From: Gnetum montanum
Lineage: Eukaryota > Streptophyta > Gnetopsida > Gnetales > Gnetaceae
Length of the DNA: 64,000 nucleotides
Direction of reading: 5' to 3'
Assembly (NCBI GenBank): GCA_015680685.1
Contig: MNCI01036755.1
Location: forward strand, 215,889-279,888
Part shown: positions 34,346-47,039 of the stretch, piece after piece
How positions within the stretch are numbered: the first letter of the stretch is position 1
Layout: each line of letters begins with the position of its first letter
Made by a program: the position numbers and the translations under genes
Notes under the pieces: generated by a model
Told to the model about the DNA's origin: nothing
Seen by the model: the letters and a program-made list of their open reading frames with translations, nothing else
Databases searched by the model: none

Positions 34346-36775
34346 TTGATGTCGTTGCTAGGGACTTAGTTGTTTATGCACTAATTAGAACATAGGAAAT
34401 AATTCATATCATTGGAACAAACCCTTATGGTTGATTAAGAAAATAATAAATAAGAATACATTGCACATTGAACAAATAAGTATGTCTTCTTCTTTGTAAA
34501 AAATCACTTCACTGCCTAGGTCTAAAACAAGAAACAATCGATAGCGTAATACACATGACATTGATCCGCCAGTCCCTCAACAAGTTTGAGTGGTATATAT
34601 TCATCCCAATGAGTATATACTAGACTTCACCTTTATCCTCCATCAAGATGAACAACTACATTGGTGAGACTTAGAAGGTAACATAGTGTTACCTCCCAAT
34701 CATTCAATCCCAAGCATGCTTCTTCATGCTCTCACATGAATTGGCATGCCGCACTTACATGCAGAATACATTGTGCAAGACCATGACTTGAGAAAATATT
34801 GTTCCATGGAGGCACAACATCAAAGGGATTTGTAATAGGAGAGACATCATAAGTATTTGAAGGGTAATTTGTTGCAATATGTCCCACATGTCTTAAGCAG
34901 AAATGAGGGTGGTGAACCTACCTCAGGCAGTCACCCACACAACGATGTTCCTCCCCTTGACTTTGGCCAAGGGGTTGTGTATCAGAACCTTCATTTTACT
35001 ATTCATAACCCAAGTTCTAATACCCATGGGCACAAAAGGTCAAAAAAAAGGACATGAACACATGATAAAGATGGAAATTTTTATAGCAATTGCGATCGAG
35101 GCCGAGACAACCGAAGAGAAGGTGGCAAACACCATCATGGTGACAGTTCTCCTTTTTCTTCACCTTCATCCTCTCCTTTAGTGTCTAGACATAGTTATAA
35201 AGAAAAAGACCATGGGAATAAAGGTAGGAAAAGTGGAAGTTATAGATGAAATAGCTAGGAAAGGGGACGAGGGCACTCTAGAGAGTCGTGACATAGAAGA
35301 AGGGAGAGTAGGGAACAACATAGGCATCATAGATGCCATAGATAAGACAATCATGATGAACCCCTACTTGCTACTCGAAGCATGTTGGACATAACTGAGG
35401 TTGTTAAAATTCCAAAAAGGCACATGAAAGATAGTAGGATCAAGAGATTAGATATGAACAACATCCCATGATTTGAAGGGGAATACAATGCTGATCCTCA
35501 GAATTACTTACAAGCATTCCATGATGCATATGCGTTACAAAATACAGAGAATGAAAGGCAAAAACTTAAGTTGTTTCCATGGAAACTGGTTAAATAAGTG
35601 GAAAGCTAGTACTAGTCTTTAGAACCAGAATCCATTTGTAGGTGGATTACTATGTTAGAACTATTTAATGACAAGTACCAAATGTACTCCCGAGTGTCTA
35701 ACTTGTGAAAGAAAATCCAAGGCTAGAAACAAGGAGGACATGAACCCTTGGATGCTGCCATGGGCTGATATTATGCACTATTACATCATTTTCCTAGCCA
35801 TGGTTATTCACAAAGGGATCAACTATGCCATCTCGTGGATGGGCTTAGGCATGAAACGAGAAGAACCCTTAGGACTTATGCCCAAGGAAGACTATCTGAG
35901 CTTAGGTTCCATCAAATTCAAAGATTATTGGAGCAAGTTGCTAAGGAAGAAGGTGAGCTATGGAAGAGAGAAAGTATGGAAGAGTATAACCAAGATCCTT
36001 CCCTCTAGAATAGGGGAGTAAGATTTTGTGAGGATGAAGAAGAGTTACCACACATAAAGATGGTGAATAGGAAAAATGTTCCTATCCAAAAGTTGACACA
36101 AGAAGTATCGACAAAGGTAGACCAAATGTGGGATTCCCTAGACAGTAGATTTCAATTTGTTCTTAAAATAGTAGAGGAGTCTAGAGAACAAGGTAGTGAT
36201 TGCGAGAAAAGAAAAATGAAAGAGGCTAAACATGCACATAGCAAGGGTAAGGGAAAATTTACCATCATTGAAGAGGTTGTGGATTCAGAAATAGACAATG
36301 ATAGTGGATGTGAGATATGTCAATATAACCATCCTAAGGGATGTTTCCTTATAATCTCACATCTGTAGGAGTCTAGGGTGTATGCACTCAACCCATGATT
36401 AAACAAAAGGCAAACACTCCAAAGGTTACCTTATCCTCAGGGTAACCCAAGGTAGTTCCACCAACCCTTAACATATTATCCCAATGGAACTCCACCACAA
36501 CCGATTGAGCAATATCAATAGTGGTACCACCCACAATCATGGGGAATGCCACCACCAAGCAAATAGTATCTTTACCAGCAACTTGACCTATATGAATATT
36601 ACATGTAGTAACCAATCTTCACACATGAATCTACTGGTTACATCACTCCTCAACCTCACTACCAAGCCTGGGAGTATTATGGAACTCCCTCTTCTAGAGG
36701 TTATATTCTACAAGCATATCATCCTTCTCATCTGACTGCATCTCTTCAACCAATAGCTCCACTACCACTTGCTCC
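34346..36775 (+). pseudogene. B2 primer site and gag
   Basis: The primer site is at 34347-34365. Gag carries the same order as B1. 34857-35057 covers NEGGEPTSGSHPHNDVPPLD. The RS-rich stretch follows, then the gag domain (LDMNNIP, LKLFPWKLVK), then RKNVPIQKLTQEVSTKVDQM. CEICQYNHPKGCF (about 36310-36345) is kept better than in B1. Stops and frameshifts remain. Confidence 0.7.
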
Positions 36776-36779
36776 TACG

Positions 36780-37620
36780 ATGCAAGGTGAAATTCCTACC
36801 CAGCCACAACAACGTAATGCCACAAGGGCTATTAAATCTCAACCTACTATTGGTTCCAGAAACCACATGAAGAAAAGACCTTTCTTTAGAACCAACAGAC
36901 CAACCAAGCCCTTGCAATCACAAGTGACTGATTCCTTAGACACCTCAGTATCAATTAAAACTTTGGAGCCTCCTTCAACTCAACCATCACACTCAATGCA
37001 TACAATCATGCTAACACATGTTGTCACTGATTGGATCAAAGCTATCCACCTTCCCAAGAAATTCTCTAATCTTGAGAGTCCTCTGATATACATACAAATT
37101 GGTGGAAATGAGCTGTGCAATGCTCTTTCGGATTCAAGTTCTGGTGTCAACTTGATTTCTCAAGAAATGTACAAGGCATAGAACCTACTTCCGTTGAAAA
37201 AGTACAACATCCATCTAGAGTTGGCTAACTAGTCCATCACTATTTCATTGGGACTAGTGGAAGACATTGTTACCACTATTTTTGGGTGGTCGTACCCAGC
37301 TAACTTCCTAGTGATTTAGGTAAATGATGGCAATGGGGACTTCCCAATCATAATGGGAAGAGCATGACTAAGCACCATCGACACACACCTAGGAATCCGT
37401 GATCTTTCCCTAGAAATATCAAAGGAAAATACATTCAGAAAGATCGAAAAGAAGAAATTTTCATGCATTGCATATAGTGACATAAGGCGTAATTGCATGT
37501 AGAGGTGATGGTTTGTGCAAAGTTTAGCATTGCCTGCATGCAACCAGTGTGCACAAGTGATTAACATACAAAGATGCCTGTATGCAGTAGCCACATGATA
37601 GGAAGACACCTAGTGGCTAA
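36780..37620 (+). pseudogene. B2 protease
   Basis: LCNALSDSSSGVNLISQEMY carries a changed protease motif (DSSSG in place of DSGSS). FPIIMGRA and TFRKIEKKKFSCIAY follow, interrupted by stops. Confidence 0.7.
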
Positions 37621-37763
37621 TAGCTGATCAAAAAAGTAGTTCACTCATATGCATGGAACCAACTAAGGGTTTGACTTGTGCTTACATTGATAGCATAGAT
37701 ACATTAGAGCAATTCCATCGCTAACTTCCAAGTCTTAAATTTGAAAATATCAACTAGGGGAAG

Positions 37764-38576
37764 TTGGAAATTCCTAAAAAATTTAAGCAGGATCCCCTTG
37801 AGTTCAAACCATTACCCACTAGTATGGAATACACATTCCTTAAAAATAAAAAATTGGTAATTATCTACACTAAGCTTGCTCCCCAACAGAAAGAAGAACT
37901 ACTGAAGGTAATAAATAAATGGTTGGAAGGCTTTGCTTGGTCATATCTTGAATTAACTAGAATAGATCCTAGGATATGCCAACAAAGGATTTACACTGAT
38001 CCCTCCATAAAGCCTCGAAGACAACTGCAGAGGTGATTGAACCCTAAGCTAAAGCAAGTCATTAAGAAAGAAATCAAACAGCTTCTCAAGTCTAGGTTCA
38101 TATACCCCATTACTGATAGAAAATGGGTTATCCTGTTAGTTATTGTGCCTAAAAATGAAGGCAAATGGAGGGTGTGCATAGATTTTAGGCTACTAAATAT
38201 GGCAACATTCAAAGATCACTTTCCATTGCCATTGGTCGACTGAGTTTTAGACATCATTGCAGGGCATCACTATTACAGTTTTCTTGATGGATATAGTAGA
38301 TATAACCAAATATAAATAGCCCCAGAAGACCAAGCCAAGACTACATTCACCAATCCTTAGGGAACGTTCTCATACAAAAAAATGTTTTTTGGCTTGTGTA
38401 ATGCCCCTACAACATTTCAACAACTAGTTCTAAGCATATTCCAACAGCAAGTAGGGAATGGCGTGGAGATCTTTATGGACGACTTCTTCACTTATGGGGC
38501 AAACTTTGATCAAGCCTTGGACCAATTGGAGCAAGTGTTAAAAAGATGTGTAGAAACCAATTTGAGGCTTAGCTAG
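37764..38576 (+). pseudogene. B2 RT
   Basis: The linker LPTSMEYTFLKNKKLVIIYT and RICQQRIYTDPSIKPRRQLQ are followed by a single stop, then RT. Motifs are FIYPITDRKW, WRVCIDFRLLNMATFKDHFP, FLDGYSRYNQ and EIFMDDFFTYG. Unlike B1 the FMDD active site is intact. Confidence 0.82.
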
Positions 38577-38588
38577 CAAAAAATTCAT

Positions 38589-39330
38589 TTGATGGTCCAA
38601 AAGGGTGTAGTACTAGGGCACAAAATCTCACACACAGGGATAGAGGTAGACCCTAAGAAAATCAAAGTTATTCAAGAAATTACCCATAACCTAGAAATTA
38701 TCAAAGATATTCAATCATTCCTTGGAAATACTGGCTACTATAGGAGATTTATTGAAAAATTTTTAAAGGTTCCCAAACCATTGGTGGAATTTAAAAAATA
38801 AGGACATACCTTTTGAGTGGACTAGGGGATGCAAATTAGCTTTTCAAACTCTGAAACAGAAGCTAGTAGAAACACCAATTCTACAAGCTCTTGACTAGTC
38901 CAAACCATTTCATATCATGACTGACATGTCCAACTATGCCTTAGGAGTTGTACTTACATAGTTAGATGACCAAAATAATCCTTATTACATCCACTGTGCA
39001 AGTAGAAGTATCGTTGGTGCACAACTTAACTACACTACTACAGAGAAAGAATTAATGGCTGTAGTGTTTGGACTAGAAAAGTTTAGACACTATGTAGTGA
39101 GATATAAAGTATATATATATACAGATCATAGTGCAATAAGGTTCTTCATGAATAAGCCAATGGTATCATACGATGGCTTGTAATCTTACAAGAGTTCGAT
39201 CTTATGATGATTGATCATAAATGCACCAAGAATGTAGTTGTTGATCATTTATCTCGGTTGTGATGGGACAATAAAGAGGATGAGTATCCAATTTTTGGTT
39301 ATTTTCTTGATGAATTCCTCTTTGCTGGTG
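38589..39330 (+). pseudogene. B2 connection and RNase H
   Basis: GVVLGHKISHTGIEVDPKKI and IQSFLGNTGYYRRFIEKFLK form the RT connection. RNase H motifs are FHIMTDMSNYALGVVLT, LNYTTTEKELMAVVFGLEKF and KVYIYTDHSAIRFF, with catalytic aspartates kept where B1 lost one. A frameshift lies near 38797. Confidence 0.78.
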
Positions 39331-39439
39331 TAGTGAATAATCAATCACCCATAGAGACAAACTAGTATAGTAGAATTCTTACCTATCTCCTTACCCAAAA
39401 AATACCACAAGAGTTAAACCTTAAGAAGAAACAACAATT

Positions 39440-40650
39440 TCTTCACCGAGCCAAATACTTTATGGAAATCAATGGGCAACTTTACAAAGTGTGTCATGAT
39501 AGCTTGGTTTGATGGTGTGTTCCTGATATGGATCAACTATGAGTTCTCCAAAATGCTCATTAGGGTCCTTGTGAGGGTCATTATGCTAGGAGATGAATGG
39601 CCATCAAGATCTTTCTTGCAGGATATTATTGGCCTACATTGTTTTGGGACATCCATCAATTTTTCAAATATTTTGAGCATTGTCAACATGATGGGGGAAT
39701 GACTCCTAGAATGGAGGGTCCGCAATAATGGATTCAACTATTAGAACACTTCAACATTTTGAAAATTGATTTTATGGGGCTGATTACACCAATGTCCAAT
39801 GGAAAAGCTTATATTATTTTTGTCATTGATTACCTAACAAAATGGGCCAAAGTAGCTGCTATTAAAGATTATACATCATCTATAGTTGCACGATTTGTTC
39901 AACAAAAAATCATAAACAAGTTTGGTGTGCCATGTGCACTTATTTCAGACAATGGTAGACACTTCATAGGTGCAATGTTTTCGAAATTAATGCAACGCTT
40001 AAGGGTTGAGAATAAATTAACTACACCATACCACCACCAAGTAAACGGTCAAGTAGAAGTCACTAACAAGGAGATTATGAAGATATTGATAAGAACCATT
40101 AGCAATTTTAGGCAAGAATGGATCACTAAACTGAATGATGCTCTTTGGGCATACTGCTGCACATAGAAACTCCCTACAGGCTACTCTCCCTATGAGTTAG
40201 TGTATGGTAAATTACCAATGCATCCCATTCAAACTAAGCTCCTTACACTATCCTCAGCATGTGACCTCAACCTTGACCTTGATCTAGCATAGAAATAATG
40301 ATTAGTAACCCTTAACTTGCAAGATGAAAACCAATTAGCTATCCTATAATCTAATGAATTGCACCAGGCCTTCAATAAACAATGTCATGACCTAAGAATT
40401 AGGAAAATTAAATATTAGCCAGGAGATAAGGTTCTCTACTGGAATCCCACACATGTGCCACAACATACTAAATTTCAAACACTATGGAAAGAACCTTATA
40501 TTATTTATGCAACTTTTCCTTCAAGGGCCATGACAATATTAAACCTAAGAGCTCAGATAAGAAACTTTTGGTTAGCATGTAACAAACCAAACCTTTCCAT
40601 GAGCTTACGACAACCAGTACACATGCTAGCTCTCTTGATGGATAACCATA
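39440..40650 (+). pseudogene. B2 integrase
   Basis: The zinc region is damaged by frameshift (39470-39740). The core 39759-40166 is open. It keeps all three catalytic acids: D in FVIDYLTKWAK, D in ISDNGRHFIG and E in QVEVTNKEIM. The C-terminal segments TGYSPYELVYGKLPMH and TLWKEPYIIYATFPSRAM follow with stops near 40167 and 40291. Confidence 0.82.
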
Positions 40651-41411
40651 CTCACTATTTTGGATCTCCTCATTCCAACTTAGTCATGGGGGAGATGGCC
40701 ACCTATGCTAACCATTCTATGCCCTTAGTTCTTTTTGAATTTTTATTTTACACATTCTTTCAACTTTTCTTATTTTTATTTTGCACCATCGTTCATGTTT
40801 TTACTATTTTTTTGTTTTCTTGATTTACTTTTATTCATCATATAATAAGTGCTCATGATGGTGGATTGAATTATATCATATTGATTGCTAATGTCTGGTT
40901 TTTACCTTTGAATTATGATGCTAATATTAGGGTATGGTTCTTTTGGTAAAATAGCCAATGAGTCCACGTCGTCCACTCATCCATACAACTCTATGGTCTC
41001 CTTTGGCTTGGAACTCTACAATCCCATTTTTCTAAGTAAATTTATTAATGAATTGGTGGTTGGGTACTTTTCAAACCAAGGAAAGACTCAAAGGATGAAA
41101 AGGGTATGACTTCAAGGGGATTCAATGCATTTATGCTAGCCATTCTCTTAGGTTCTTGGATGCTTGTTTCTTGGGTTTTCCACCATTCTAACATTGTTCA
41201 AAAATCAAGAAGTTGAGTGAATAAAAATAAGTCTTTTCATGGTATGGTTCTCAAGGAAAAAAAAAGAGAAAAGAAAGGAGAAAAGTGATAATTCAAAGCA
41301 CACCCCTTAGACATAATAAAGAAATATGGGCTACAAGCACTGGTTATGAAACTAGAAAGACATGTTACCCATGCTTGAAGGTTCCCTCTAATTAAGGCCC
41401 TTTCTCAATTC
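40651..41411 (+). other. B2 3' non-coding region up to the gap
   Basis: Homologous to 28265-29020 of B1 (GTGCTCATGATGGTGGATTG and following). No gene. Bases 40788-41411 recur as a perfect reverse complement at 42003-42626. Confidence 0.8.
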
Positions 41412-41610
41412 NNNNNNNNNNNNNNNNNNNNNNNNNNNNNNNNNNNNNNNNNNNNNNNNNNNNNNNNNNNNNNNNNNNNNNNNNNNNNNNNNNNNNNNNN
41501 NNNNNNNNNNNNNNNNNNNNNNNNNNNNNNNNNNNNNNNNNNNNNNNNNNNNNNNNNNNNNNNNNNNNNNNNNNNNNNNNNNNNNNNNNNNNNNNNNNNN
41601 NNNNNNNNNN
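41412..41610. other. Assembly gap (199 N)
   Basis: Run of N. Any reading frame drawn through it is meaningless. Confidence 0.99.
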
Positions 41611-42626
41611 TGCCCTAACAAACCCACAAACCAAAGAGTCGATAGGCTCTAGGAATGTCATTTGGATGTAAGAGTTAAAAACGTACCCACAAGAATTCAC
41701 CAAAGAAACAAAATGCATCAACCCAGAATAGACTAATGATAAAACCAGCAATGAGGTGGAAAATGGGAAGAAAGATGAAGAGGAGAGAATGGAATGGAAT
41801 CTCAAGAAAAAGGTTATGTAAAGCCCCTTGTGTATTTCATGTTTAAGATGACTAAGTAGAACTTCATCCCAAATCCAGATACAAATCAACCACATTCAGT
41901 GACCTCACATCAATACACCTGGCCAATCCATCCTCTTAAAGCAACAAGAATGCCTTCACAAAGAGTGACCACCATCCCAAGGAGAGAGAGATGGAGAAGC
42001 AGGAATTGAGAAAGGGCCTTAATTAGAGGGAACCTTCAAGCATGGGTAACATGTCTTTCTAGTTTCATAACCAGTGCTTGTAGCCCATATTGCTTTATTA
42101 TGTCTAAGGGGTGTGCTTTGAATTATCACTTTTCTCCTTTCTTTTCTCTTTTTTTTTCCTTGAGAACCATACCATGAAAAGACTTATTTTTATTCACTCA
42201 ACTTCTTGATTTTTGAACAATGTTAGAATGGTGGAAAACCCAAGAAACAAGCATCCAAGAACCTAAGAGAATGGCTAGCATAAATGCATTGAATCCCCTT
42301 GAAGTCATACCCTTTTCATCCTTTGAGTCTTTCCTTGGTTTGAAAAGTACCCAACCACCAATTCATTAATAAATTTACTTAGAAAAATGGGATTGTAGAG
42401 TTCCAAGCCAAAGGAGACCATAGAGTTGTATGGATGAGTGGACGACGTGGACTCATTGGCTATTTTACCAAAAGAACCATACCCTAATATTAGCATCATA
42501 ATTCAAAGGTAAAAACCAGACATTAGCAATCAATATGATATAATTCAATCCACCATCATGAGCACTTATTATATGATGAATAAAAGTAAATCAAGAAAAC
42601 AAAAAAATAGTAAAAACATGAACGAT
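41611..42626 (-). repeat. Inverted contig piece of B2 3' region (probable misassembly)
   Basis: 42003-42626 is the exact reverse complement of 40788-41411 (624 bases, including a nine-base A run). 41611-42002 continues the same B-family sequence beyond the gap, matching B1 about 29020-29430 in reverse. The piece is bounded by 199 N on one side and a single N (42627) on the other, so it is an independent contig. In the opposite orientation it would overlap and extend B2 smoothly. Confidence 0.85.
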
Positions 42627-42627
42627 N

Positions 42628-43826
42628 GTGTAGTGACAATGGAAGAATAGAAAAAGATGTCTTAAAGGGAAGTGCAACAAGTTCAAGAGCTCCCCTTTGC
42701 AAAGAGAAAAATTTGCAATTGTTAACATGATCAAGCTTTAAGCAAACATTTGCAACTTCAACACAGGTCGCAGATGAAGTAAGCTAGTATGCTATGCTAT
42801 GCTACGTAGCGTAGCATAGTATAGCAAAGATGCAAACCAAACTAAATTCTTCAAAAGTTAACCCAATGTATGCCAAAGCTTCTGGCAGGTGCAATTAACT
42901 TCAACACAATCTTCTTTTTCAAACTAGTGGCTACGTTGTGCTATGCTACATAGCGTAGCACAACATAGCAAATAGCTATGCTATGCTCCTCAGCGTAGCA
43001 TAGTGTAGCAGGCAACTACACTACTCCAATGAGCTTTATTCTTCATTTGCATTGTTGGCACACTTGATTCCAGCATCTCTAGTTTCGACAACGTAATCAT
43101 AGCATGACAAGTTCATGATCAGCTTTGCATGTTCATGCAATATGGGCACATCAGCATTTAGTGGGTCTAGGACACGTGTTATCCAAGCCTCATTTCTCAC
43201 GTGCTCCTGGCCCTATAAATACCTCGATGAGCAATGCTCATAGGGTTGGAAAATTTTGAGCAATTAGCAAATTTTCAGCTCTTGGAAATTGGTTTGCAAA
43301 TTAGCAATCCAAAGAGTTGGAAAAATTAAGCAGTTGGCATTTTTGGTTAGCATCTTGTTAGCACTTTTCTATTGACTTTGTAGCACTTTGCATTTTTGGC
43401 TTTTCAGTCCACGTTCAAGAATATAGTTGGCCTACTTTGAACATTCTCGTTACCTTTGGGATCTTTGTGCTTCCCAGTGTTGCACAATCAATTGTATCCA
43501 CCTCAACAAAGTAAAGCCGCAATCTCGAGGTGGTGCATTTTCTAACTCTAGTTTTCTTTACATTCCTACTCATTATCATTGCATTTTACATCATTTTTGC
43601 TTTGTTGCATTTAATAATTATTATATTACATTACAAACATTGCTTCCGCATTACACATTTATGAAAGGTTAAGTGACACTAGCTAAGTCACTGTTTGATC
43701 GACCAGACTGTTCAGGGCACCCTATTTCTATTTTTATCTAGAACAGCCTTCAAACAGATCTAGGGTTAAACTGTTCACTCGACAACCTCTCGGTGTTTTC
43801 AGCCATCAATGTTTTCAGTCGCTACA
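42628..43826 (+). repeat. Element C 5' LTR with hairpin-forming repeats
   Basis: It ends GCTACA at 43826, just before the primer site. The start is uncertain because it follows a single N (TGTAGTGAC at 42629 is possible). U3 holds several inverted repeats. 42797-42806 (CTATGCTACG) pairs with 42810-42819 (CGTAGCATAG), and two further related hairpins lie in 42931-43016. TATAAATA is at 43214-43221. The 3' part aligns with the D LTR (GACTGTTCAGGGCACC). Confidence 0.75.
43214..43221 (+). promoter_or_regulatory. TATA box of element C
   Basis: TATAAATA preceded by CCC and followed by CCTCG, matching CCTATAAATACCCC of element D. Confidence 0.7.
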
Positions 43827-43832
43827 GTTTTT

Positions 43833-43846
43833 TGGCAATAGGAGGG
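43833..43846 (+). other. Primer binding site of element C (mutated)
   Basis: TGGCAATAGGAGGG corresponds to the TGGCGCTAGAAGGAGGG site of D with substitutions and a short deletion. It has the same spacing to the LTR end. Confidence 0.6.
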
Positions 43847-44269
43847 CCCTTTGGTGCCTTTTCCATGTTTCACAGTAGTCTTGCATGCGTTCTATACCCC
43901 ATCATGCACTAGCATAAATGTGACACCCTTTTGTTGTTGTTTATGCATCGTGTGATGTAGATCAGTTGCTCCGACAGTTCCTCTAGAATCCTGCAAGATA
44001 GAAAGCCTTCGATCGCTGCTTGATCTCCTTGTTTTCCTCATTTCCAAGCCTTTTTTAACCTTAATAAAATTATTTCCTCAAGCACCGTAGCCACTACTTC
44101 TAACATTGAGGTTCCCCTCTTGGTTCAAGGCATCACAAGTGCTGAGTAGTTGCCCAGCCCAGTGCTGGGGCCACGCTGATCTCTTAGGATCCAAAATCGA
44201 GCACTTGAGAGCTGGGCATAGCAAACCGAGCAATATAACTTTATCTACACTAAGGTTGAAGAAAATATG

Positions 44270-46960
44270 CCCTTAGATGAATAAGAACTTGAAGACAAAT
44301 GTAGCTTCGAGTTCACCTACTGTAACAGGAAGGAATTTATTCCCACCCCTAGCCTTTTCATTCCTTAGACACAAATGCATCAGTGGCTCACAGATCAATT
44401 GATAGGGGTGACTAGATCTAGAGGGCCGCCAGACACAACATCTCACCATGATGAGGTGTTCCAAGATGGGCAAGAGGAATTGGAATCCTAGTCTAAGGGT
44501 GAGGATCTAACCAATCCTAACACCATCCCTCCCACCCCATCTTCTTGGGTGAATCCACTCTTCATCACCACTCCCTTTATGATCATATCTACACCATCGC
44601 AACCCACAATTTCATCAGTAATGGGTAGCCATGCCATACCCTCAGCATATCAACATACCTACTCCCTTGTATCATTCTTAGCCACTACTCCTCTGCAAAC
44701 TATTTCCCAATCCATTCATGCATCATATCATGCACCTGTCTTAGCTACCCTACCCTATGTTTACATTGTACATACCTCATAGTTCCATGCGATTTCTACC
44801 TCCATTCATGTGTCTGCACCTGTCCCACCATCAGTAGCAAGCCTAGGCCAGTCCACATGGTGGACCCCATTCACTTCTCCTCCTATTTCACAACCTTCGT
44901 AGATGTCTCACTATGCTCACCACCAAACATATGAGGTCCTGCAAACGGTACAACCAAGCGCCAGACTATGGTTTGTCCCACTGGCCAAACAAGTAGCTTA
45001 CCCTGTGACACAACCAATAGTTATTGCCCCAATAGCACCACCTACTAGGTGGTGGATAGCACAAGTAGCATCGTTCATAGGGGCCACCCCAACGACATCG
45101 CCTATGGGTCATGTTGCTACCCCTTCCACGCCACAGATGGGAGCTGCCCCTATAGCTCCCTAACCATCTACATCATCCCTGAGTCTAGATCAAGCGTTAT
45201 AGCTTATCTAGACCCTTACTAAGAAAATTAAACAACTCAAGGATACCGGTTCTGACATGGTACAAGTCATGTACTTCTACCAGGATGATCCCATCAGCTC
45301 GGCAGTACCCATGCTAACTTTACCCCCTGGGATGTCACTCCCCCATTTCACAAAATACAATGGAGAGGGTGATCCCAACGTAAATCTTGTTACATTCAAA
45401 TCTGAGTCCCTTTGTTTATAATAATGGTTGAACACAATCATTCTTATCTTTGTTATGTTTCTGATGGGGAAAGCTCTGGACTGGTATCGTGCACTCCCAC
45501 ACTCCCCTATCTCAACCTTAGATGAGCTCTTGACCTAGTTCATAATGCGTTTCAAGTATAACTTGAGACCAGAAGTTACGCTGGATTACATAATGAGCAT
45601 GAAGCAATATCCACTGGAACTAGTCTAGAAATTCATACAGCGCTGGAGCGCTACCCTTAATGTGATCCACGAGCCCATCGCGGAGGCCCATTTTTTGGCA
45701 GTCTTTAAGGATGCAGTGAATGACTGCATTAAGTCCAAGCTATACTATCTGACTCCATAGACAATTATTCAGGCTTTCACCCAAACCAAGAGCATACAAG
45801 ACACAGCTGAGGCAAGTAAATACCTGACCTATGTTGCATACAAGAACACATTCACAAAGAAGGACAAGCATAAGGGCAAGGCTACAATAGCCACAGTGCC
45901 CATTGTGGCAAACAAAGCCAAGCCCAACAACAACAAGAACAACAAGAAGGCGACTGCACCAGCGACTAACCCTACACCCACACCAAGCAACACAGCTCAA
46001 CTCTCCACATCTACATTCGAAACATCTACACCATCTAAGCCAAACTTTGAGCGTAAAGATCACTCTAAGTATACCCCACTACCTGTTAAGCCTTGAAAAC
46101 TTCTGAAGAAATTACTAGCAGTAGGATATATCCAACACAAGCAGATGTCAGAAGAGGGAGTCACGAAACATCAACGGTACTGCAAACTCCTTAGGAACCC
46201 CTCCTTGGCCTTGCCCAATGAGCCTCCAGTTCCTAAGAATTTTAGGCTAGAGCAGTTCTGTGACTACCATCAACAATGTGTTTATGACACAAATTACTGC
46301 ATGGAATTAAAAGATGATATCCAAAGAATGATTGATCAAGGGAAACTAGTTCTAGATGAAAGCAACCCAATGCATCTAAAAAATCAATCCTTGCATGTTT
46401 ACATAGATCCTCTTAACACCAACATTTCCAGTTACATTATCAACATCACTGGTGTTGACAGTAATCCTAAATCGCCTCAACAGCCATTCATGGTTTGTGT
46501 GCCTCAACGTAGTGTACCAACACCACCACCAGCCAAACAAACTCTGTAGCAACTGTTTGTCCTGGGAGTTCCTCCCTAGACATCTGCCCCTCCATTTCGT
46601 ATTAGAAAAATTGCACCACCACCACATCCATTAACACCGTTAGCACCATTCATCATCAGGGGGCTAAGTTACTCAACCACCCCCACCCCACATAAGAAAA
46701 CATAGTAGCCTTCTCATCCAAAGAAATGAGAAGAGTGTTTGATAGGTGAGGCATCAAAGGAACATACTATCCCAAGTACTTTCAAACTTATGCCCTCACC
46801 CTCTGCATCTATGTCCTCACTATATTGACCTAAATCATCAGTGTAAGGCTAGAAGGGATGGAAGGGAAACAAACACCAAAAGATCGTTGGGCAAGCACAA
46901 CTAACCCTACCTTTTGTTGAGGGCAATCTGGAAAAGGGACGAAGGTAGAGTTCCTTGGAT
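44270..46960 (+). pseudogene. Element C gag
   Basis: The N-terminal half is Pro/Ser/Thr-rich and low in conservation (44549-45163). Conserved gag begins at YFYQDDPISSAVPMLTLPPG (about 45270) and SLPHFTKYNGEGDPN. The capsid motif is GKALDWYRALPHSPISTLDE (about 45470). A Lys/Asn/Thr-rich linker follows (45860-46090). FCDYHQQCVYDTNYCMELKD (about 46255-46315) is the modified CCHC region typical of Tat/Ogre gag. The frame is largely preserved but has stops, for example near 45163, 45419, 45538, 46096 and 46549. Confidence 0.8.
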
Positions 46961-47039
46961 GGTCTACACAAAAATCAACCAAGGACTTCCTTGAGCATAA
47001 ACTATGGCTTGCGTTGGGGTTATCACAAATGATATCTTA

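Larger units (their letters stand above)
33419..41411 (+). mobile_element. Element B2: second B-family (Athila-like) element, right end lost at gap
   Basis: The 5' LTR (33419-34345), primer site and gag-PR-RT-RH-INT are all homologous to B1, with fewer catalytic losses. The sequence ends in the non-coding 3' region at the N-gap. The continuation lies, in reverse orientation, at 42002-41611. No 3' LTR is seen. Confidence 0.85.

Noticed and set aside
41388-41895. Reverse frames running through the N-gap
   Set aside because: Most of their length is unknown bases.
45740-46063. 107-codon reverse frame rich in Cys and Val
   Set aside because: It lies opposite the Lys/Asn/Thr-rich gag linker of element C, which is in the correct conserved frame.
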